Shown: positions 1 to 6,869, counted from the stretch's first letter. The stretch: 7,343 nucleotides of DNA from an uncultured Acidobacteriota bacterium (GCA_937902605.1 CALFNC010000474.1:1-7343), one strand, 5' to 3'. Numbers and translations: made by a program. Notes: a model not told the origin generated them from the letters alone.

Positions 1-3
1 GGC

Positions 4-37
4 GTGACTGGAGTTCAGACGTGTGCTCTTCCGATCT
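4..37. other. Untrimmed Illumina TruSeq read-2 adapter (artefact)
   Basis: The 34 bases are identical to the standard TruSeq read-2 adapter, beginning GTGACTGGAGTTCAG and ending GCTCTTCCGATCT. This is not genomic sequence. Read on the plus strand it encodes the peptide TGVQTCALPI, a known contaminant of protein databases. Bases 1-3 (GGC) would be the last three bases of a reverse-complemented index, meaning an index that begins GCC, but three bases prove little. The genomic sequence starts at about base 38, so the left end of the window is a true contig end and the adaptor gene there is cut by it. Confidence 0.98.
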
Positions 38-1011
38 GGGGTCTTCGGTGCCTCCCCGGAGGCGGCCTTCGCGTCCTTGGCCGGCTGCTTGACCAGATCC
101 GCCGGGTCCGGCCGGAACCTGAGGGCCGCATTGGCGACCTTCAGCGTCCCCTTCCGCTCGTCGACCGGGACCAGGACGTTGGCCGTCATCCCCGGCTTGA
201 GCTTCAGGTCGGGATTCGGGACGTCGAGCATGACCGGGTAGGTGACGACGTTCTGGACGATCTGCGGCGACAGACGGATCTGCGCGACCGTCCCCTTGAA
301 CCGGATGTCCGAGAACGCGTCCACCGTGAACGACGCGACCTGGCCGAGCTTGATGCGCCCGACGTCGGCCTCGTCGATGTTGGTCAGTACCTGCATCTTC
401 TCGAGGTCCTGGGCGATTGTGAAGAGGGTCGGCGCCTGGAACGACGCCGCGACGGTCTGACCGATGTCGTACTGTCGGCTGACGACCGTGCCGTCGATCG
501 GCGACCGGATCTTTGCGTAGGAGAGGTTCGTCTGCGCCTGCCGGAGCGAAGCGACCGCCTGTTCGACCGTCGCCGCCGCCGAGTCACGCGCCGTCGTCGC
601 CGCGTCGAGGTCGGACTGCGGGGCGAGCAGCTCGGCGAACAGCCGCTTCTGCCGCTTCAGCGAAATCTCCGCGTCCCGCAGCTGGACTTTCGCCTTCTCC
701 AGGTTCGCGTTCTGCTGGTCGACCGCCTGCTGGAACGGAGTCGGGTCGAGCTCGGCCAGAAGCTGTCCCTTCTTCACGTTCGCGTTGAAGTCGACATAGA
801 GCTTCGAGATGATGCCGGACACCTGGCTGCCCACCTGCACGGTGATGACGGCCGAGAGAGACCCGGTCGCGGTGACCGTCGCCACGACGTCTCCCTTCCC
901 GAGCTTCTCCTTGCGGTACTTCGGCCCCTCGGACCCACGTCCCTTCACCACGAACACGACTCCCGCGCCGACGAGGACGAGGATCGCAACGATCACCAGC
1001 GTCTTTTTCAT
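38..1011 (-). CDS. MacA-like efflux periplasmic adaptor subunit (HlyD/MFP family), C-terminus missing
   Basis: Membrane fusion protein of a tripartite efflux pump. It would link an inner-membrane transporter, probably a MacB-type ABC permease, to an outer-membrane channel. The ATG at 1011 gives 324 visible codons before the adapter. In order: an N-terminal membrane anchor (about 4-22, KKTLVIVAILVLVGAG), first half of the lipoyl domain (about 55-90, with VKKGQLLAELDP), a coiled-coil alpha-hairpin (about 92-163), second lipoyl half (166-190, AKIRSPIDGTVVSRQYDIGQ), and a beta-barrel domain (about 195-283, ending PDLKLKPGMTANVLVPV). ANAALRFRP at 293-301 resembles the conserved VPNAALRFRP of MacA proteins, which favours MacA over RND adaptors such as AcrA. 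The frame stays open into the adapter, so no stop is seen. A purine-rich AAGGGA lies about 11 bases upstream of the ATG. The transporter gene would lie beyond the contig end. The family is secure; the MacA subtype is likely. Confidence 0.93.
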
Positions 1012-1151
1012 CTCTTCGTTCGTCCCTTCAGGAGATCAGAATGTGAGCGCCAGGCCAAAGCGCAAGGCGTTTGACGTGCGAACCTCGCCCCCGGTTCGCA
1101 GCCGCCTCGAAGAATATTCCATCGCACCCGTGGCTCCCTGTTCCGGCCAGG

Positions 1152-1181
1152 TGGAGAAGGTCCCCAAGGCGCCCGTATGAT
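1152..1181 (+). promoter_or_regulatory. Candidate sigma-70-type promoter for the M16 gene pair
   Basis: A TATGAT hexamer at 1176-1181 matches five of six bases of the -10 consensus. TGGAGA at 1152-1157 matches four of six of the -35 consensus, with an 18-base spacer. Transcription would start near 1188, just before the GGAGG at 1193-1197, giving a leader of about 15 bases. The call rests on sequence resemblance in a GC-rich genome where such AT-rich hexamers are scarce. If real, it excludes translation starts upstream of about 1188 for the first M16 gene. Confidence 0.35.
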
Positions 1182-1192
1182 AGTCGGCTTCT

Positions 1193-1197
1193 GGAGG
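1193..1197 (+). promoter_or_regulatory. Ribosome binding site (GGAGG) that points to the start of the first M16 gene
   Basis: GGAGG lies 5 bases upstream of an in-frame ATC at 1203, close to ideal spacing. No ATG or GTG lies in frame near it. The match to the anti-Shine-Dalgarno sequence is good, and the M16 domain begins within about ten residues of the ATC. This site is the main evidence for placing the start here rather than at a TTG 132 bases upstream. Confidence 0.4.
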
Positions 1198-1202
1198 CTG
1201 CC

Positions 1203-2477
1203 ATCCGCGATTTCCTCTTCGACATCCCGACCGTCACGGAGCATCTCGACAACGGCCTGACCGTCGTCGTGGCGCCCCAGCCCGGGGTCCCGGTCGTCAC
1301 CATCGACGTCACGTACGACGTCGGAAGCCGCGTGGAGCCCCCAGGGAAGACCGGCTTCGCCCACCTCTTCGAGCACCTGATGTTCGAAGGGTCCGAGAAC
1401 GTCGGCAAGGGAGAGCACTTCCGGAGAGTCGCCGAGGCCGGCGGGGTGATGAACGGAACTACCTCCGAGGACCGGACGAACTACTTCGAGACCCTCCCCT
1501 CCGAAAGCCTCGACCTGGGCCTCTTCCTGGAAGCCGACCGGATGCGGGCGCTGGTCCTGACGCAGGAGAAGCTCGACAACCAGCGGCTCGCCGTGAAAGA
1601 AGAGAAGCGGCTTCGGATCGACAACCAGCCGTATGCCTCGTCGTTCGAGACGGTCGACGCCCTCGCGTTCGACTGCTTCGCGTACCGCCACCCGGTGATC
1701 GGCTCGATGGAGGATCTCGACGCCGCTTCGCTGGAAGACGCCGCGGACTTCTACCGGAGGTACTACGCGCCCGGGAACGCCCTCCTCTGTCTCGCCGGGG
1801 ACCTCGACCCGAAAGGCGCCTTCGAGAGCGTCCGGCGAACGTTCGGGGCGGTCCCGGCGAGAGAGGTCCCCACGCCATTCGCGGTCACCGAGCCGCCTCA
1901 GGCGGGAGAGCGCCGCGACGAACGGACCGACCCGCACGCCGCGCTCCCGGCCCTGCACGTCGTCTTCAAGGCCCCCCCTCGGCGCCACCCGGACCTCCTG
2001 GCCCTTACGTACGCCGAGAAGATCCTCGGGGGCGGAGAGAGCAGCCGTCTGTGGAGACGCCTGGTCAAGGATGAGGAGAAAGCGCTCTCCCTCTCGCTGT
2101 CGGTCGACGAGCGGCGGGGTCCGTCGCTCTTCCGGATCTTCTCCGTCCTCCGCCCGGGGACCCGTCTCGAAGAGCTGGAGGAGGACGTCCGGCGAGGGTT
2201 GGAGACGTTCGCTGCCGAGGGCCCGACGCCCGCGGAGATGGAGCGCGCCCGGCGAATGTTCCTTTCCGGCGCCGTGCGGGCGACCCAGACGACGCAGTCG
2301 GTCGCTTTCCTTCTCTCCGAGTACGGCCTCTACGACCGCGACGCCGACCTCTGGCGGGAGGACTTCGCCGCTCTCCTCGACGTCACCGCCGCCGAGGTCC
2401 GGGACGCCGCTGCCCGGACGTTCGTCCCCCTTAGGACCACCGTCGTCACCGTCGTCCCCGACGGGAGGGAGGGATGA
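1203..2477 (+). CDS. M16 family zinc metallopeptidase, catalytic subunit
   Basis: Zinc endopeptidase of the pitrilysin/mitochondrial processing peptidase family. Counting from the proposed start (424 residues), the inverted zinc motif HLFEH lies at 54-58: H54 and H58 as ligands, E57 as catalytic base. The third ligand is E134 in VKEEK, 75 residues beyond H58, the family spacing. Other M16 landmarks are LDNGLTVVV near the N-terminus, YRHPVIGS at about 162-168, FYRRYYAPGNALLCLAGD, and the C-domain loop GGGESSRL. The C-domain lacks the substrate-binding Arg/Tyr pair, with E291 and L295 in those positions. The next gene overlaps by 4 bases and keeps that pair, so the two probably form a heterodimer. 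The start is uncertain: no ATG or GTG lies in frame before the domain. The choices are ATC 1203 (with GGAGG), CTG 1191, or TTG 1071, which adds 44 residues unlike the family. No signal peptide is visible from any of them, so a cytoplasmic location is inferred. The identity is secure. Confidence 0.93.
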   Translation: MRDFLFDIPTVTEHLDNGLTVVVAPQPGVPVVTIDVTYDVGSRVEPPGKTGFAHLFEHLMFEGSENVGKGEHFRRVAEAGGVMNGTTSEDRTNYFETLPSESLDLGLFLEADRMRALVLTQEKLDNQRLAVKEEKRLRIDNQPYASSFETVDALAFDCFAYRHPVIGSMEDLDAASLEDAADFYRRYYAPGNALLCLAGDLDPKGAFESVRRTFGAVPAREVPTPFAVTEPPQAGERRDERTDPHAALPALHVVFKAPPRRHPDLLALTYAEKILGGGESSRLWRRLVKDEEKALSLSLSVDERRGPSLFRIFSVLRPGTRLEELEEDVRRGLETFAAEGPTPAEMERARRMFLSGAVRATQTTQSVAFLLSEYGLYDRDADLWREDFAALLDVTAAEVRDAAARTFVPLRTTVVTVVPDGREG

Positions 2478-3799
2478 GACCGTTCCCGCTTCCCCCGTTC
2501 GTCGAGGAGCGCCTCCCCTCCGGCCTCACGCTTCGAGCCGCACGTTGGGGGAAACGCCCGAGCGTCGCTGCCGCCCTCCTCTTCCCCGGCGCGGGGAGCG
2601 TCTCCGCCCCGGAGGGACTCGAAGGCCTCGCCGAGGTCGTCGCGGACACTTTCCTGGACGGCACGCACTCGCGGAGCAGTCGGGAGCTGGCCGAGGCCAT
2701 CGACGACCTCGCCCTGTCATGCGACGTCTCGGCCGGCTACGACTCGGCCGTGGCGCACATGGCGATCCTGGAACGCGACCTCGACGCCGGCCTCTCCCTC
2801 TTCGCCGAGGTCCTTGCCCAGCCGGCGTTCCGCGAGGAGGAGGTCGACCGGAACCGGCGCCGCCACGTCGACTCCCTTCGCGAGCAGCGGAGCGAGCCCG
2901 ACTTCCTTGGGCGAGAGCGCCTCCTGGCCGAGCTCTATCCCGGCCATCCCTACGGCCGTCTCGCCGCGACCGAGAAGGGGCTCACGTCTCTCACCGCTGC
3001 CGACGTCCAGAGGTTCTTCTCCTCGCGCTTCACTTTCACGAACGCCACCTTAGTCCTCGTCGGACCGGGCGACGAAGGAACGCTCCTTTCGGCCGCCGCG
3101 CGAGCCTTTCGTACGGCCGCCCCCGGGGCCACGCCAGCTTGGGCGCCACCATCTCCTCCGGCGCCTCGCAGCGGGCTCTCGTTCCACCTCATCGACCGGA
3201 AAGAGGCGGTCCAGACGAATCTCCTCTTCGCCCGCCCGGCCCTCCGGCGGGCGGACCCGCTCTTCGTGGCGGCGGTGGTCGCGAACCAATCGCTCGGCGG
3301 GGGCGCTTCCTCCCGTCTCTTCCACGTCCTCCGCGAGGAACGGGGGCTGACGTACGGGACGTACTCCTCGGTCGCGCCTCGCCTGACGGCCGGCCACTTC
3401 GGGGCCTCGATCGACTGCCGGACCGACGCGACCCGGGAGGCCCTCGCCGGCCTCCTCGACCTGATCCGGGCCTTTGCGGCGGAGGGACCGACCAAGGAGG
3501 AGCACGCGCGCTCCAGGCGCTACCTGACCGGCTCCTTCGCAATCTCGCACGAGACGCCGGGGGCGCTCGTCCAGGACGAGCTGACGCGCATCCTGCACGG
3601 CCTCCCGGAGGATGCGTGGCAGACCTGGCGCGAACGCGTCGACCGCGTCACCAGGGAAGAAGCACGGGACGTGGCGGCCCGCTTCTTCTCTCCCGATATC
3701 GGAGTCGTCACCGCGGTCGGGCAGGCCGCCGTCATCCGCCCTGTCCTCGAGTCGTTCGGCGAGACGACCGTCTGGGACGCCGACGGCCCCCAGGTCTGA
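2474..3799 (+). CDS. M16 family peptidase-like protein, non-catalytic partner subunit
   Basis: A 441-residue M16 homologue with two M16 domains and no zinc site. Aligned on GLAEVVADTFLDGT, the HxxEH positions are E54-V55-V56-A57-D58, so both histidines and the catalytic glutamate are gone. It keeps the C-domain glycine-rich loop and substrate-binding segment (LGGGASSRLFHVLREERGLTYG, split here as LGGGASSRLF at 274-283 then HVLREERGLTYG at 284-295), with R290 and Y294 as the expected Arg/Tyr pair. This mirrors MPP-alpha/MPP-beta and the two-gene M16 proteases of some bacteria, in which one subunit cuts and the other grips substrate. The ATG at 2474 lies inside the stop of the catalytic gene (ATGA) and is preceded by GGGAGGG at 2463-2469, so translation is probably coupled and subunits made in equal amounts. 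No signal peptide is visible. It may instead have taken on a separate role, but the adjacency argues for a complex. Confidence 0.93.
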   Translation: MRPFPLPPFVEERLPSGLTLRAARWGKRPSVAAALLFPGAGSVSAPEGLEGLAEVVADTFLDGTHSRSSRELAEAIDDLALSCDVSAGYDSAVAHMAILERDLDAGLSLFAEVLAQPAFREEEVDRNRRRHVDSLREQRSEPDFLGRERLLAELYPGHPYGRLAATEKGLTSLTAADVQRFFSSRFTFTNATLVLVGPGDEGTLLSAAARAFRTAAPGATPAWAPPSPPAPRSGLSFHLIDRKEAVQTNLLFARPALRRADPLFVAAVVANQSLGGGASSRLFHVLREERGLTYGTYSSVAPRLTAGHFGASIDCRTDATREALAGLLDLIRAFAAEGPTKEEHARSRRYLTGSFAISHETPGALVQDELTRILHGLPEDAWQTWRERVDRVTREEARDVAARFFSPDIGVVTAVGQAAVIRPVLESFGETTVWDADGPQV

Positions 3800-3809
3800 A
3801 GGGCCCGTC
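3782..3809. terminator. Weak hairpin between the convergent stop codons
   Basis: GACGG-C-CCC at 3782-3790 can pair with GGGCCCGTC at 3801-3809: eight base pairs and one C-C mismatch, around a 10-base loop that contains the M16 stop codon. It sits where two convergent genes end 9 bases apart, so a two-way terminator would make sense. Neither strand has a T-tract after the stem, so it is not a standard intrinsic terminator, and GC-rich stems arise easily by chance here. Confidence 0.25.
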
Positions 3810-4570
3810 TACCCGGAATCCTCGGGAATGTCGGCCGTCCCGAGCGCGAAACGGCCCGCCCGGGCCTCGAGCGTCCGGCGAATCCTCGTGCGGAACGCGA
3901 GGATCTCGAGCTGCCGGAGGCGCGCGGCCTCGCCGGCACGCCGGGTCTGCTGCCGGTGCGCGACCGCCAGCAGCAGGGCGCTCCGCACGTACTCTCGGCG
4001 TTCGTCCTTCCGCCCGAACCTCGGCTCCCGGAGACGCTTCCAGGGGAAGGTCAAGACCCGCACGTCCTCCGCCGGCATCAGCCCGAGCCGGACCTCCTCC
4101 TGGAGCCCCTGCTTGACCCTCAACCCCTCGGCGACGACAGCCGGAACCCAGGCGAGAACTGCGGCGACCGCGGCGACCGCAGCGACGGCGGCGACCGTCC
4201 GGTGGTGCTGCGCGCGTGCGGCCTTCAGCCAGAGAAGAAGGCCGAGGACGAGGAGCGACGGGAGGAGGACCGCCCCAGCCCAGCTCGTCGCGCGCCGCCA
4301 GCCCGCCTCCGCGTTCGCCCGGCTTCCTTCGGCCGAAAAGAGCGACAGGCCGGCGATCCAGGCGGCCATCGTAGCGAGCTTCACAGGCGCCGGCTCGTTC
4401 CAGCAAAGTGCGAGGACGACGACTGAAAGAGGAAGCGCCAGCAGTGCGGCCCGCCGGGCCGCCTCCGACACGATCGGGGGCCAGGTTCTCCATACCACTG
4501 CGGCCAGGATCCCGAGGAGGACGAGGGCCACGGCTCCCGACACCACGGGCGTTCCGTCGAGGCCGCTCAC
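3809..4570 (-). CDS. Unrecognised five-helix membrane protein with a basic C-terminal tail
   Basis: Hypothetical protein of 253 residues. Five hydrophobic segments are visible at about 10-28, 41-57, 64-80, 97-117 and 126-148. A charged tail of about 100 residues follows (150-253), rich in Arg and probably helical, and presumably cytoplasmic by the positive-inside rule. The fifth helix contains the repeat VAAVAAVAAVAAV, encoded by a 9-base tandem repeat. The GTG start at 4570 overlaps the ribF stop (GTGA), with GGGGGGAG just upstream; the GTG at 4573 is also in frame. I cannot assign a family. The segment after the last helix (LQEEVRLGLMPAEDVRVLT) loosely recalls tails of some PrsW-like membrane proteins, but the PrsW protease motifs are not evident, so this is only a lead. 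Being last in a coupled operon with ribF, rimO and asnS says little about its function. The gene is likely real; its function is unknown. Confidence 0.8.
   Translation of the reverse strand: MSGLDGTPVVSGAVALVLLGILAAVVWRTWPPIVSEAARRAALLALPLSVVVLALCWNEPAPVKLATMAAWIAGLSLFSAEGSRANAEAGWRRATSWAGAVLLPSLLVLGLLLWLKAARAQHHRTVAAVAAVAAVAAVLAWVPAVVAEGLRVKQGLQEEVRLGLMPAEDVRVLTFPWKRLREPRFGRKDERREYVRSALLLAVAHRQQTRRAGEAARLRQLEILAFRTRIRRTLEARAGRFALGTADIPEDSG
4161..4196. repeat. Four-copy 9-base tandem repeat inside the membrane protein gene
   Basis: The unit GCGGCGACC occurs at 4161-4169, 4170-4178, 4179-4187 (two differences) and 4188-4196. On the coding (minus) strand it gives the Val-Ala-Ala repeats of the fifth membrane helix. 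The unit is a multiple of three, so copy-number change would lengthen or shorten the helix without a frameshift. Confidence 0.85.
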
Positions 4571-5511
4571 CACTCCCCCCTCGACGCGAAGTAGTCCCGC
4601 GTCCGCTCGACGTCCTTCCGGATCTGAGCCGTCAGCTCCAGCATCGACGGAAAGACCTGCTCGTTCCGGAGCCGCTCGTGGAACCGGAGCCGCACCGGCT
4701 CCCCATAGACGTCGGCAGCGAAATCGAGAATGTAAGACTCGATGGTGGTGGCGTAGTCCTCGTAGACCGTCGGCCGCCGCCCGATGTTCGTCACGCAGAC
4801 GAACGTCCGGTCGAAGGAGCGGATCAGAACCTTCGTCGCGTAGACGCCGTCCCGGGGACACAGCTCGTTCTCCGAGCGCAGGTTGATCGTCGGAAAGCCG
4901 ATTTTTCGGCCCATCCGGTCCCCCTTGGCGATCAGCCCGTCCATGGCGTAAGGCCGGCCGAGGAGCTGATCCGCCATGGCGACGTTTCCCTCCGCGAGAG
5001 CTGCCCGGATCCGCGTGGACGAGATGATCCCCTGCGCGTCCGATATGTCGGCGATGCCGTGGACGTCGAATCCGGCGGCCTTCCCGATCCGTCCGAGTAA
5101 GGCGACGTCCCCGCCTTTCTCCTTCCCGAAGACGAACCGCTCGCCGACCCTCACCTCGCACGCCGCGAGCCGACGGACCAAGAGATCGCGGGCGAACTCC
5201 TCCGCCGGCATCAGCGAGAAGTCCCGCGTGAAGGGGATCACCACGAGCGCCTCGATCCCGCACGCCTCGATCGACTCCTCGCGCTGGCGGAGGGTCTGGA
5301 TCATGGAGGGAGCGCCCTCGGGGTGGAGGATCTTGAGCGGGTGGGGGTCGAAGGTCACGACGACCGACGGGACGTCGAGCTCCTTCCCGCGAGCGGCCAC
5401 CTCCGTGAGCATCTCGCGGTGTCCGCGGTGGACCCCGTCGAAGTTTCCGACCGTGACGACCCCCCCCCGCGGCAGATCGACGGGATGGAACGGATCGCGG
5501 ACGACGTTCAT
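4567..5511 (-). CDS. ribF: Bifunctional riboflavin kinase / FMN adenylyltransferase (FAD synthetase)
   Basis: Makes FMN from riboflavin and ATP, then FAD from FMN and ATP, in the cytoplasm. The 314 residues match the usual bacterial RibF length. The N-terminal adenylyltransferase domain (about 1-180) has the nucleotidyltransferase motif GNFDGVHRGH at 22-31, FDPHP at 54-58 and ISSTRIR at 163-169. The C-terminal flavokinase domain (about 185-310) has GRKIGFPTIN at 201-210 (the PTxN Mg-ATP motif) and the ESYILDF strand at 258-264, where E258 aligns with the catalytic base. Both activities should therefore be intact. The ATG at 5511 overlaps the rimO stop (ATGA) and has no clear Shine-Dalgarno sequence of its own, which suggests translational coupling. 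A run of nine G on the coding strand spans codons 15-18, just before the catalytic motif. Confidence 0.97.
   Translation of the reverse strand: MNVVRDPFHPVDLPRGGVVTVGNFDGVHRGHREMLTEVAARGKELDVPSVVVTFDPHPLKILHPEGAPSMIQTLRQREESIEACGIEALVVIPFTRDFSLMPAEEFARDLLVRRLAACEVRVGERFVFGKEKGGDVALLGRIGKAAGFDVHGIADISDAQGIISSTRIRAALAEGNVAMADQLLGRPYAMDGLIAKGDRMGRKIGFPTINLRSENELCPRDGVYATKVLIRSFDRTFVCVTNIGRRPTVYEDYATTIESYILDFAADVYGEPVRLRFHERLRNEQVFPSMLELTAQIRKDVERTRDYFASRGEW
5460..5468. repeat. Nine-base C/G homopolymer in the 5' part of ribF
   Basis: Nine consecutive C on the plus strand (G on the coding strand) cover codons 15-18 of ribF (Arg-Gly-Gly-Val). The frame is intact as written: the catalytic motif follows four codons later. 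A one-base slip would remove nearly the whole enzyme. Tracts of this length are prone to slippage and sequencing error. Confidence 0.9.
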
Positions 5512-6869
5512 GCGGAGGCCCGGACGACCCGCCCGACGAGGTCGTACGCGTGCGCCCCGGTCACCTCGACGCGGACGAGCTGGCCGGCGCCGACCGCGGC
5601 TCCTTCGGGGACGTCGTTGATCAGGAGGCGTCCGTCGATCTCGGGAGCCTGCGACGCCAGCCGGCCTTCGAGGATGAGGTCGGTTTCGGTGCACGGGCCC
5701 TCGAGCAGGGCGTCGAAGCGCCGACCGCGCATCGCCCGGTTCCTCGACAGCGAAATCCCCTGCTGGAGCGCCATGACGGCGTCCCGCCGCCGCTCCTTGA
5801 CGTCGGCCGGCACCGGGTCTCCGAGGGGCTCTGCGCCTGACCCCGGCTCCGGCGAATACGGGAAGACGCCGAGGTGGTCGAAGGCCGCGTCCCTCAGGAA
5901 CTCGAGGAGCTCCTCGAAGGCCGCATCCGTCTCGCCCGGGAAGCCGACGATCATCGTCGTCCGAAGGGTCACCCCCGGCACCTTCTTCCGGATCCGCTCG
6001 ACCAGCGACCGGCACGAGCCGGGATCGCCGCCCCGGCGCATCGCCGCAAGGACGTCCCGGGAGACGTGCTGGAACGGGATGTCGACGTAGGGAAGGAACC
6101 GAGGCTCGATTGCCATGAGATCCAGGACGGAGTCGTCGAGCGTCTTCGGGTAGGCGTAGAGGAAGCGGACCCAGGGGAAGCTGGTCCCGTCGAGGAGGGT
6201 ACGAACAAGGCGGGCGAGGCCGGAACGCCCGAGCCCAAGATCGTCGCCGTAGCGAGTCGTGTCCTGCGAGATCAGGACCAGCTCCCGGACGCCCTGGGTT
6301 TCCAGGCTTCGGGCCTCGGCGACGAGCGACGAGAGACTCCGGGAGCGTTGGAGCCCGCGCATCTGCGGGATCGTGCAGAACGTGCACGGGTTGTTGCATC
6401 CCTCCGCCACCTTCAGGTATGCGTACCCCTTCCGGTGCGTGAGAACCCGCGGCGCGAGGTCGTCGTAGAGACGCGTCGCCATCGGCTTGGCGGTGAAGCG
6501 CGGGAGCGACGGGAGGCCGAGCGCGGCGGAAGGCGCCTTCTCGAGCTCATCGAGACCGATGAAGTGGTCCACCTCGGGAATCTCGGCCGCCAGCTCCGCA
6601 CCGTACTTCTGGACCATGCACCCCGCCACGATCACGCGGTCGACCTCGCCGGCCTCCTTGCGGCGCACCTGCTCCAGGATCGCCTCCACCGACTCCTCCT
6701 TGGCCTGGTCGATGAAGCCGCAGGTGTTGACGATGACGACCCGGGAGTCGTCCGGGCCGGCCAGAGTCAGCCCCTCCTTCTTCAGATAGCCGAGCATCAC
6801 CTCGGAGTCGACGAGGTTCTTGGGGCAGCCGAGGGAGACGATGCCGACGGTGGGGAGCTTCGGGGTCAC
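5508..6869 (-). CDS. rimO: Ribosomal protein S12 methylthiotransferase RimO (radical SAM)
   Basis: Adds a methylthio group to a conserved aspartate of ribosomal protein S12 (Asp88 in E. coli) by radical SAM chemistry with two [4Fe-4S] clusters. The 453 residues match the family. The N-terminal MTTase domain carries its three cluster cysteines: C15 (SLGCPKN), C50 (NTCGF) and C84 (AGCMV). The radical SAM triad is C158, C162 and C165 in [17 protein letters not shown]-type beta domain fills about the last 65 residues. [12 protein letters not shown] and the overall form separate RimO from the tRNA enzyme MiaB. The GTG at 6869 overlaps the asnS stop (GTGA), and no Shine-Dalgarno sequence precedes it, so translation probably depends on ribosomes finishing asnS. 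The frame stays open upstream to 7013, but that part is asnS coding sequence and resembles no RimO. Confidence 0.97.
   Translation of the reverse strand: MTPKLPTVGIVSLGCPKNLVDSEVMLGYLKKEGLTLAGPDDSRVVIVNTCGFIDQAKEESVEAILEQVRRKEAGEVDRVIVAGCMVQKYGAELAAEIPEVDHFIGLDELEKAPSAALGLPSLPRFTAKPMATRLYDDLAPRVLTHRKGYAYLKVAEGCNNPCTFCTIPQMRGLQRSRSLSSLVAEARSLETQGVRELVLISQDTTRYGDDLGLGRSGLARLVRTLLDGTSFPWVRFLYAYPKTLDDSVLDLMAIEPRFLPYVDIPFQHVSRDVLAAMRRGGDPGSCRSLVERIRKKVPGVTLRTTMIVGFPGETDAAFEELLEFLRDAAFDHLGVFPYSPEPGSGAEPLGDPVPADVKERRRDAVMALQQGISLSRNRAMRGRRFDALLEGPCTETDLILEGRLASQAPEIDGRLLINDVPEGAAVGAGQLVRVEVTGAHAYDLVGRVVRASA

Larger units (their letters stand above)
1036..1200 (-). pseudogene. Possible 3' remnant of an outer-membrane beta-barrel protein gene
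   Basis: A minus-strand frame, open from 1233 to a TGA at 1038-1036, ends in NALRFGLALTF. This matches the outer-membrane insertion signature exactly: terminal Phe, with hydrophobic residues at positions 3, 5, 7 and 9 counted from the end (L, L, F, L). The preceding residues (AMEYSSRRLRTGGEVRTSN) could be the neighbouring strand and turn. The stop lies 24 bases before the ATG of the efflux adaptor on the same strand, where a TolC-type channel gene often sits. The frame is closed upstream by TGA at 1236-1234, and the first M16 gene occupies the opposite strand there. So at most about 65 codons remain: a stump left by deletion or rearrangement, a chimeric join in the assembly, or chance. Third-position GC in this frame is about 70 percent, which is not decisive. 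I recognise no specific family. Confidence 0.35.

Noticed and set aside
4..1074. Long plus-strand open frame opposite the efflux adaptor, beginning in the adapter
   Set aside because: It starts in artificial sequence, is Arg/Asp/Leu-rich as expected of an antisense frame in GC-rich DNA, and lies opposite a clearly recognised adaptor gene.
1071..1099. TTGACG at 1071-1076 as a -35 element
   Set aside because: No acceptable -10 hexamer lies 16-19 bases downstream; the nearest AT-rich stretch (GAATAT, 1112) is too far away.
1008..1988. 326-codon minus-strand open frame opposite the first M16 gene
   Set aside because: Antisense to a gene with intact catalytic motifs; no recognisable domain. Its 3' end also overlaps the spacer in a different frame from the barrel-like tail.
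2071..4116. 681-codon plus-strand open frame across both M16 genes
   Set aside because: Out of frame with two recognisable M16 proteins; its translation is Arg/Pro/Ser-rich low complexity without any domain, typical of a GC-rich shadow frame.
4571..5263. Upstream extension of the membrane protein frame into ribF
   Set aside because: The extension is ribF coding sequence in another frame; the GTG overlapping the ribF stop, with a purine-rich site before it, is the natural start.
5512..6399. Upstream extension of the ribF frame into rimO (610-codon open frame)
   Set aside because: The added part is out of frame with rimO and has no RibF resemblance; the ATG at 5511 gives a normal-length RibF.
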